NCBI GenBank assembly: GCA_022842565.1
Contig: JALHPH010000015.1
Location: forward strand, 1 to 13,074
From: Fimbriimonadaceae bacterium
GTDB lineage: Bacteria > Armatimonadota > Fimbriimonadia > Fimbriimonadales > Fimbriimonadaceae
Reading direction: 5' to 3'
DNA: 13,074 nucleotides
The position numbers were made by a program, and so were the translations under genes. The notes beneath the pieces were generated by a model. The model saw only the letters and a list, made by a program, of their open reading frames with translations, made no database searches and was not told where the DNA came from. Positions 1 through 5,116 of the stretch are shown here, one piece after another (within the stretch, counting starts at the first letter, position 1; each line of letters begins with the position of its first letter).

Positions 1-334
1 CGAGGGCGGCAGAATAGTAAACCTGAGCAGCATTCTGGCCAGCAACACTTTCCACAGCACGCCCGGCTCACCGATTTATGATTTCAAATGGCCAGCCTAC
101 GATGCCAGCAAGACCGCGCTCAATGCCCTGACCGTGCACCTGGCCTATGAGTTGCGCGATACGTCGATCAAGGTGAATGCCGCGCACCCGGGTTGGGTCA
201 AGACCGAAATGGGCGGCGAAGAGGCTCCCATGGAGCTGGTGGATGGCGCCAAAACAAGCGTGGAACTGGCGCTCATCGGACCCGACGGCCCGAACGGCGC
301 CTATATGCACCTGGGCGATTCGCTCCCCTGGTAA
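1..334 (+). CDS. Short-chain dehydrogenase/reductase (SDR), 3' end only
   Basis: This is the C-terminal 110 residues of a classical SDR oxidoreductase. The frame is open from base 2 and stops at TAA 332-334; the 5' part, with the Rossmann nucleotide-binding motif, lies outside the window. Visible catalytic elements are the Ser-containing strand (GRIVNLSSILAS) and the YxxxK motif (YDASKTALNAL), followed by VNAAHPGWVKTEMGG, where the PG loop after strand 6 closes the cofactor pocket. The end (GPNGAYMHLGDSLPW) resembles carbonyl-reductase-like SDRs, in which a GPxG turn precedes a C-terminal Trp. It would be a cytosolic NAD(P)(H)-dependent carbonyl/alcohol oxidoreductase; the substrate cannot be deduced. 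It has no evident link to the pilus genes, which start 118 nt downstream behind their own promoter. Family is near certain, specific function unknown. Confidence 0.93.
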   Translation, partial: EGGRIVNLSSILASNTFHSTPGSPIYDFKWPAYDASKTALNALTVHLAYELRDTSIKVNAAHPGWVKTEMGGEEAPMELVDGAKTSVELALIGPDGPNGAYMHLGDSLPW

Positions 335-388
335 GCCATCGATAAGCATCCGGTGGGGTGTGTCGGCCACAGAAAGGTGAACTCTCTG

Positions 389-419
389 TAGTCAGATTAC
401 GTCCCACATTTGCTATTAT
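389..419 (+). promoter_or_regulatory. Candidate extended -10 promoter for pilT-pilC
   Basis: TGCTATTAT at 411-419 is an extended -10 element: TG, one base, then TATTAT at 414-419, five of six matches to TATAAT. The best -35-like hexamer is TAGTCA at 389-394 (four of six matches to TTGACA) with a long 19-nt spacer; extended -10 promoters often need no good -35. It lies in the only gap between the SDR gene and pilT. Transcription would begin near 426, leaving a leader of about 27 nt that carries GTAGG (437-441), a weak Shine-Dalgarno-like match 11 nt before the ATG. Inferred from sequence only. Confidence 0.5.
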
Positions 420-452
420 CTGGTGAAGTCAGAAAAGTAGGCGATTTTTAGC

Positions 453-1727
453 ATGCAGAACCCCAACCAACCGTCGTCACCCCCACCCCCTGGCGGACCG
501 CCTCCTGCTGGGCCGCCGCCCATGGCACCCCCTCCTGTGGGCCAACCCGCCGCGGCTCCTGCCGCCGCGATGCCTGTCGCTGGTGGCGGTCAAGTGCGTG
601 CACTCGACGACCTTCACATCGATGCGCTGCTTGATATCGTGGTCGACCGAAACTGCTCTGACCTGCACATCTGCGTCAATTCGGAGCCGGTCGTCCGTGA
701 AGACGGTGCTCTCAAGCGACTGAACTTCGAAAAGTTCAACCCGCAACAGACGCAGCGCATGATGTACGAAATCGTTTCGGATGACCAAATCCAACGATTT
801 GAGAACACGCTCGAACTCGACTTCTCCTACGCACTGCCCAAGGGTCGCGCCCGGTTCCGTGTGAACATGTATCGCGACAAGGGCGCAGTGGCGGCAGCTT
901 TCCGTTTGATCAGCAGCAAGATTCCCACGGTGCGGGACCTCAACCTACCCCCGATTCTGGAAACCCTTTGCGACCGCCCGCGCGGTCTGGTGCTGGTGAC
1001 CGGCCCGACCGGTTCGGGTAAGTCCACGTCGCTCGCCGCGATGATCAACTACATCAACCTCGGCAAAGCGACGCACATCATCACGATCGAGGACCCGATC
1101 GAGTACCTGCACACCCACAAGCAATCGCTCATTAACCAGCGCGAAGTGGGACAGGACACTAAGAGCTTCAACAACGCCCTCCGCGCCGCGCTCCGTGAAG
1201 ACCCGGACGTGATGCTGGTGGGTGAAATGCGCGACGTGGAAACCATTTCGCTGGCCATTACCGCCGCTGAAACGGGCCACTTGGTGTTTGCAACCCTGCA
1301 CACCAACAACGCCGCCGAATCCATTGACCGTATCGTGGACGTCTTCCCCCCTGGCCAGCAAGAGCAGATCCGGGTGCAGCTTTCCAATAACCTCGTGGCC
1401 ATCGTGTCGCAGCAGCTTCTGCCGCGAACCAGCGGTCCGGGCCGTGTTCCTGCGAACGAGATCATGATCGCCACGCCGGCTATTCGAAACCTCATTCGTG
1501 AAGGAAAGACCCACCAAATCCCGTCCATGATTCAAACCAGCGGCGGCATGGGCATGTTCACCATGGACCAGTGCCTGCGCGATCTCTACCTGAAGGGTCT
1601 CGTGACTCTGGAAGAGATCATGAGTCGTTGCCAAAACATGGACGAGCTCAAAAAGATGCTCAGCACCTCCATGGGCCCTGGCACTCCGGGCGGCGGACTT
1701 CCCACGGGAGGCCCACCCCGGCGCTAA
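453..1727 (+). CDS. pilT: Type IV pilus retraction ATPase PilT
   Basis: A 424-aa cytoplasmic hexameric secretion ATPase of the PilT type, which drives pilus disassembly and twitching. In order: a Pro/Ala-rich tail (1-46), an N-terminal PAS-like domain (about 50-160), then the RecA-like core with Walker A GPTGSGKST (184-192), Asp box ITIEDPIEYLH (210-220), Walker B region LREDPDVMLVGEMRD with E258, and His box HLVFATLHT with H276 and H283. The AIRNLIREGK motif (343-352) and GMFTMDQCLRDLY helix (367-379) are specific to PilT rather than the extension ATPase PilB, and PilB's zinc-binding Cys tetrad is absent. Family length is about 340-370; the excess is the low-complexity N-tail and a Gly/Pro C-tail (407-424). 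ATG 453 is the first in-frame start after the promoter-like element; a later start would only remove the tail. pilC follows after 59 nt. Confidence 0.96.
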   Translation: MQNPNQPSSPPPPGGPPPAGPPPMAPPPVGQPAAAPAAAMPVAGGGQVRALDDLHIDALLDIVVDRNCSDLHICVNSEPVVREDGALKRLNFEKFNPQQTQRMMYEIVSDDQIQRFENTLELDFSYALPKGRARFRVNMYRDKGAVAAAFRLISSKIPTVRDLNLPPILETLCDRPRGLVLVTGPTGSGKSTSLAAMINYINLGKATHIITIEDPIEYLHTHKQSLINQREVGQDTKSFNNALRAALREDPDVMLVGEMRDVETISLAITAAETGHLVFATLHTNNAAESIDRIVDVFPPGQQEQIRVQLSNNLVAIVSQQLLPRTSGPGRVPANEIMIATPAIRNLIREGKTHQIPSMIQTSGGMGMFTMDQCLRDLYLKGLVTLEEIMSRCQNMDELKKMLSTSMGPGTPGGGLPTGGPPRR

Positions 1728-1767
1728 CGCGTCTTGCCCGATAGAATCACCTGGTTTCAACCGATCC

Positions 1768-1773
1768 TATAAC
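1768..1773 (+). promoter_or_regulatory. -10-like element just upstream of pilC
   Basis: TATAAC (five of six matches to TATAAT) ends 13 nt before the pilC ATG. No convincing -35 hexamer lies at normal spacing. If used, transcription would start within about 7 nt of the ATG, giving an almost leaderless mRNA. That would fit the lack of a Shine-Dalgarno sequence in CTAACAAAGCAAC before the start. It may instead be chance AT-richness within a pilT-pilC transcript. Confidence 0.3.
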
Positions 1774-1786
1774 CTAACAAAGCAAC

Positions 1787-3013
1787 ATGGCGATTTTCAG
1801 CTACACGTTCAAGGATGCATCCGGCGGCCTTCAAAAAGGCACGATGGAAGCGGAAAGCGAAGAGATTCTAAGGTCTCGCTTTACCGAGCAGGGCTTCGAA
1901 GTCATCGAAGTCACCACGCTCAAGGCAGGTAAGACCAAATCGAAGAACTACGGCAAGGTCAAGCGTAAGAACTTGGCTGTGTTTTGTCGTCAGTTCAGCA
2001 CGATGGTCGATGCCGGTGTGTCGCTCGTCCGCTGTCTAGACGTTCTGGGTCGGCAAACCAAGGACGAGAAGCTGAAGAAGATTCTGGTGGACCTCAGCAA
2101 CCGCGTGGAATCGGGCGAAAGCCTGAGCCGCGCCATGCAGCGCCACCCGCGCACTTTCGATAACCTGTTCATCGGTCTCATCCGCGCAGGTGAAGTCGGT
2201 GGTGTGCTGGAAGAAGCCCTGCAGCGACTCTCGACGTTCTTGGAAAAGGAAGTCGCGATGACCCGCAAAGTCAAATCGGCTCTGACCTATCCGGCGCTGG
2301 TTATGTTTTTCGCCATCATCATCGTGATCTTCTTGGTCACCTGGGTGGTGCCGCAGTTCGCTAAGCTGTTCGTCGACATCGGCATGAAGGCCGACGAATT
2401 CCCGGCCATGACCAAGTTCTTGATCGACCTTTCAGCGAACTTTGTCAATAACTGGTGGATCATCCTTATCTCGCTGGCAGTCATCATTGTCTCGTACAGG
2501 CTTTTCGTAAGCACCCGATTTGGCCGCCGCGTAGTCGATCGACTTCGGCTCTATGTTCCGGTCTTTGGCCCTCTGCACGCCAAAGTTTGTATGGAACGTT
2601 TCAGCCGGACCATGGGCACCCTGCTGACTTCCGGTGTGCCGATCCTTCAGGCGATGGAGACCGTCGCCGGTACTGTGGGGAACACGGTGATGAGCGACAA
2701 GCTCCTGGAAGCACGCGCTAAGATCCGAGAAGGAGAGCGGATGAGCGACCCGCTGGAAACCAGCAAGCTCTTCCCACCGATGGTCGTACACATGATCGGC
2801 GTCGGCGAGGAATCCGGTTCGCTGGACTACATGCTCCAGAAGATCGCCGACTTCTACGAGAGCGAAATCGAAGCGACGCTCGCTTCGCTGACCGCCGCGC
2901 TAGAACCGATCCTCATCGTGTTCCTGGGCTTCATCGTGGGCTTTATCGTTATCGCGATGTTCTTGCCTCTCATCAAGGTGATCGAGCAACTTTCGTCAGG
3001 CAACCTCGATTAA
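1787..3013 (+). CDS. pilC: Type IV pilus inner-membrane platform protein PilC (GspF family)
   Basis: A 408-aa polytopic membrane protein matching the usual PilC/GspF length. After a cytoplasmic N-terminal region (1-60, MAIFSYTFKDASGG start typical of the family) come two T2SSF repeats. Repeat one (about 65-190) holds FCRQFSTMVDAGVSL and AGEVGGVLEEAL, ending in the membrane segment at 171-189. A second membrane segment lies at about 223-240. Repeat two (about 268-395) holds RFSRTMGTLLTSGVPIL and GEESGSLDYMLQ and ends in the hydrophobic helix 373-395. PilC binds PilB/PilT on the cytoplasmic side and couples ATPase rotation to insertion or removal of pilins in the inner membrane. It follows pilT, a common pairing, and is closed by a strong terminator. 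There is no Shine-Dalgarno sequence before ATG 1787, but the start is supported by alignment to the canonical N-terminus. Confidence 0.96.
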   Translation: MAIFSYTFKDASGGLQKGTMEAESEEILRSRFTEQGFEVIEVTTLKAGKTKSKNYGKVKRKNLAVFCRQFSTMVDAGVSLVRCLDVLGRQTKDEKLKKILVDLSNRVESGESLSRAMQRHPRTFDNLFIGLIRAGEVGGVLEEALQRLSTFLEKEVAMTRKVKSALTYPALVMFFAIIIVIFLVTWVVPQFAKLFVDIGMKADEFPAMTKFLIDLSANFVNNWWIILISLAVIIVSYRLFVSTRFGRRVVDRLRLYVPVFGPLHAKVCMERFSRTMGTLLTSGVPILQAMETVAGTVGNTVMSDKLLEARAKIREGERMSDPLETSKLFPPMVVHMIGVGEESGSLDYMLQKIADFYESEIEATLASLTAALEPILIVFLGFIVGFIVIAMFLPLIKVIEQLSSGNLD

Positions 3014-3032
3014 CAGGTCCAAAAGCATCCCG

Positions 3033-3070
3033 CGTCCCGTCACTCAATTGGCTGAGTGACGGGACGTTTT
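3033..3070 (+). terminator. Rho-independent terminator after pilC
   Basis: A perfect 14-bp inverted repeat: CGTCCCGTCACTCA (3033-3046) pairs with TGAGTGACGGGACG (3053-3066) around a 6-nt loop (ATTGGC), followed by TTTT (3067-3070). The stem is long and GC-rich; the T-run is short. It begins 19 nt after the pilC stop and should separate pilT-pilC from pilD and the pilin genes. It has no A-run on the 5' side, so it is oriented for + strand transcripts. Confidence 0.8.
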
Positions 3071-3083
3071 GCACCTGAATCGC

Positions 3084-3091
3084 CACAATAA
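3084..3091 (+). promoter_or_regulatory. -10-like element abutting the pilD start
   Basis: CACAATAA (3084-3091) includes CACAAT, four of six matches to TATAAT, and ends 5 nt before the pilD ATG. It lies directly downstream of the pilC terminator, where a new promoter would be expected. No good -35 is seen at 16-18 nt. The 7-mer ACAATAA recurs before the next gene (4169-4175). If real, the transcript would be leaderless, in line with the absence of any Shine-Dalgarno sequence. Weak evidence. Confidence 0.3.
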
Positions 3092-3096
3092 AGCTT

Positions 3097-4128
3097 ATGG
3101 GGCTCTTTCCGGAATGGACTTGGATTCTAGGTTTCGCCATCGGCGCGGCCATTGGGAGCTTCCTCAATGTGGTCATCTATCGCATGCCGCTCGGCATGAG
3201 CCTGAATGAACCCAAGAACAGCTTTTGTCCCAACTGCAAACACCAACTGGGGATCCCTGATCTCATTCCGCTCCTAAGTTGGCTGGGACTCGGAGGAAAA
3301 TGCCGACACTGCCGAGTTGCGGTCCCTAGTCGGTATTTCTTTGTCGAGCTGATTACCGGTTCGCTTTGGGGTGCCATCTGGTTCCAGCAGCTCGGCCTGG
3401 CCAATGAGCCGATCAAGGCCGTCACCTACATGATTGGCGCGGCGATTCTGGTCGCCGCCATCTTCATTGACCTTCGTTGGTACATCATCCCCGACCAACT
3501 GAATGCCTGGCTCTTCGTCGTGGGTGTGACGGCGAACTTGGTGCAAATCGGGATGGGTTGGCCTGGCGGATGGGTCTGGGGTATGCCGGCTTCCATCGCG
3601 GGCGCGTTGCTAGGATGGGGCATCTTGTGGGGCATCACCCTGATGGGCCGGTTGCTCTTTGGCAAGGATGCGATGGGCCACGGCGATATCAAGCTAGCTC
3701 GCGGAATGGGGGCGCTCCTCTTTCCATTGGGAGCGGGGATTGCGTTTGCCCTCGCCATCGTTTTGGGCGCGGTGATCGGCTCGCTGCAAGTTTTCTTGAG
3801 AAAATCGCCCAAGCATGCCGAATCCGAAGAGCCGGAACTAGAGGACGAAACCCCATACGAGCCCGAGAGTATCGCATCCATCTTCAAATGCGGGATTGGA
3901 TACCTCCTGTTATTCGACATCATCGGGCTGTTTTTCCCCAAGTTTTACAAATCTTGGTTCGGCGAGGACCCTTTTGCGGCCGAGGATGCCGACGATGGTT
4001 GGGAGCCAAGTTTTTCCACTATTCCGTTCGGTCCGTACCTCGCTGCGGGCGCTTTGGCGGTCATGTTGGCGGAACTTACGTTAAAAGGTTGGGTGAAAAA
4101 CTACATAGACTGGGTTTTTGGCTCTTGA
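3097..4128 (+). CDS. pilD: Prepilin peptidase / N-methyltransferase PilD (A24 family)
   Basis: A 343-aa integral membrane aspartic protease that cuts the short basic leader of prepilins and methylates the new N-terminus. The N-terminal segment GSFLNVVIYRMP (20-31) and the tetracysteine zinc site C44xxC47...C69xxC72 mark the methylase/DiS_P_DiS domain. The catalytic aspartates are D125 (FIDLRWYIIPD) and D197 in the GxGD motif (GHGDIKL, 194-200). Typical PilD proteins are about 260-290 aa. The excess is an insertion at about 235-306 between QVFLRK and the conserved IPFGPYLAAG segment; it has two acidic stretches flanking a hydrophobic stretch (264-281). The gene ends in tandem stops (TGA TAA). 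It sits between the pilC terminator and the pilin genes that would supply its substrates. Function is near certain; the role of the insertion is unknown. Confidence 0.95.
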   Translation: MGLFPEWTWILGFAIGAAIGSFLNVVIYRMPLGMSLNEPKNSFCPNCKHQLGIPDLIPLLSWLGLGGKCRHCRVAVPSRYFFVELITGSLWGAIWFQQLGLANEPIKAVTYMIGAAILVAAIFIDLRWYIIPDQLNAWLFVVGVTANLVQIGMGWPGGWVWGMPASIAGALLGWGILWGITLMGRLLFGKDAMGHGDIKLARGMGALLFPLGAGIAFALAIVLGAVIGSLQVFLRKSPKHAESEEPELEDETPYEPESIASIFKCGIGYLLLFDIIGLFFPKFYKSWFGEDPFAAEDADDGWEPSFSTIPFGPYLAAGALAVMLAELTLKGWVKNYIDWVFGS

Positions 4129-4167
4129 TAACGGGAACAATGGAACAGCGACCAGGTTCGATCAGTC

Positions 4168-4173
4168 TACAAT
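4168..4173 (+). promoter_or_regulatory. Candidate -10 element upstream of the first pilin gene
   Basis: TACAAT (five of six matches to TATAAT) lies in the 71-nt gap between pilD and the pilin gene, ending 26 nt before the ATG. No clear -35 hexamer is visible at 16-18 nt. The predicted transcript would have a leader of about 20 nt containing GGAGCGGG (4184-4191), a plausible though distant ribosome binding site. It could supply extra transcription for the pilin cluster. Confidence 0.4.
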
Positions 4174-4199
4174 AACCGAACGCTGGAGCGGGCTCGAAC

Positions 4200-5072
4200 A
4201 TGCGACGACGCGCCTTTACTTTAATTGAACTGTTGGTGGTGATTGCGATCATTGCCCTTTTGTCAGCCATTATCTTCCCGGTCTTTGCCCGGGCGAGGGA
4301 GCAGGCTGCCCGTGCTGGTGATATCAGCGCCATGAACGACCTTCGGAGTGCCCTGCAACTCTACCGGGTTGATAACGGCGGGTACCCTCCGGCCCTGCTC
4401 GGCTATGTGAACCGCTATGCGAGCGGTCCCAATGCTGGCAACGTCATTCCTGCCGACCAGATTGCTGGCTTTCTTTTCCCCAAGCGCGTGGCAAGTGTCA
4501 ACACTTTCCGCCCATCGAGCAACCGCGTTGCGCCCGCCGAGATCACAACTGCGGTTTGGCCAGCCCCCGACGCTCGTGCCCTCGGCACCGCACCGATTCT
4601 CGATCTGAACGGTGATGGCCGCATTGATGCCAATGATGACGTCAACGGCGCAAGGCAAGCCTACAGCGCTGGCGTCCAGGTTTTGACGCAGCCCAGACTG
4701 CCGGCTGGACCAAGCAATCCAGTCGCCGAGTACTACCGAATCTCAGGTTACGACGTCGCCGAAGTGAAAGCGACCTCGAGCGTGAAGAGAGTGGAACTGC
4801 GCTATGCGCTTTTCTGGTCCAACTTTGCCATCGGCCAGGGAGCAGGCTTTGGTGCCGGCAGCGCATTCGATGATCCTCGACAGCTCGGTTACAACGACCC
4901 GCCCGAGAACACCGTCATCACTTGGAACTCTTTCTATCGGGACTACGAACCGATTGGCGCCAATGTCGTCCCAGTGAAGGGCAATAAGGATATGGTGCTT
5001 TTCCTCGGTGGCGCTGCTCGGCCTTTCGACAGCCGCCGCATGTATGACCAGGCGTGGCGCGTCCTCCCCTGA
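4200..5072 (+). CDS. GspG/FimU-like pseudopilin with an EF-hand-like calcium loop
   Basis: A 290-aa prepilin. The leader is only MRRRA, then FTLIELLVVIAIIALL: cleavage would fall between A5 and F6, leaving Phe at +1 and Glu at +5 (E10), the key residue for pilin packing. Ala instead of Gly at -1 is unusual in general. IFPVFARAREQAAR and then LRSALQLYRVDNGGYPP give the long N-terminal helix and the GspG-type YxxDNGxYP turn. The globular part holds a 12-residue EF-hand/dockerin-like loop at 135-146 (D135, N137, D139, G140, I142, D143, D146), which would bind Ca2+. It would be a pilus subunit or tip-complex member processed by the upstream PilD. As first of four prepilin genes it occupies the FimU/GspH position, but the sequence looks more like GspG; whether it is a major or minor subunit is undecided. 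The weak GGAG (4184-4187) lies 12 nt upstream of the start. Confidence 0.88.
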   Translation: MRRRAFTLIELLVVIAIIALLSAIIFPVFARAREQAARAGDISAMNDLRSALQLYRVDNGGYPPALLGYVNRYASGPNAGNVIPADQIAGFLFPKRVASVNTFRPSSNRVAPAEITTAVWPAPDARALGTAPILDLNGDGRIDANDDVNGARQAYSAGVQVLTQPRLPAGPSNPVAEYYRISGYDVAEVKATSSVKRVELRYALFWSNFAIGQGAGFGAGSAFDDPRQLGYNDPPENTVITWNSFYRDYEPIGANVVPVKGNKDMVLFLGGAARPFDSRRMYDQAWRVLP

Positions 5073-5103
5073 TCCCCTCGGGTGGTGCCCACCGGCCGAC
5101 TAT

Positions 5104-5109
5104 GAAGGA
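5104..5109 (+). promoter_or_regulatory. Ribosome binding site deciding the start of the PilV-like gene
   Basis: GAAGGA (5104-5109) lies 7 nt before ATG 5117, the best-spaced Shine-Dalgarno sequence in the window. It favours 5117 over two other in-frame starts: GTG 5054, which would overlap the previous gene, and ATG 5102, which would place this site inside the coding region. Confidence 0.65.
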
Positions 5110-5116
5110 CTTGAAC

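Noticed and set aside
476..545. C-rich tract in the pilT start region as a possible repeat or regulatory DNA element
   Set aside because: It is in frame and encodes the Pro-rich tail of PilT with varied codons; there is no regular DNA repeat unit.
945..1760. A 271-codon - strand open frame opposite pilT
   Set aside because: In register with pilT, which has all catalytic motifs; the antisense product shows no family resemblance.
3477..4175. A 232-codon + strand frame inside pilD extending past its stop
   Set aside because: Arg/Gly/His-rich out-of-frame product without domains; pilD has zinc-site and catalytic Asp motifs in the main frame.
5080..5096. Small hairpin (GGTGG / CCACC) between the first pilin and the PilV-like gene
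   Set aside because: Only a 5-bp stem with no T-run; too weak to call a terminator or regulator.
5054..5116. Upstream GTG/ATG starts for the PilV-like gene
   Set aside because: GTG 5054 would overlap the preceding pilin gene and add an untypical leader; the GAAGGA at 5104-5109 points to ATG 5117.
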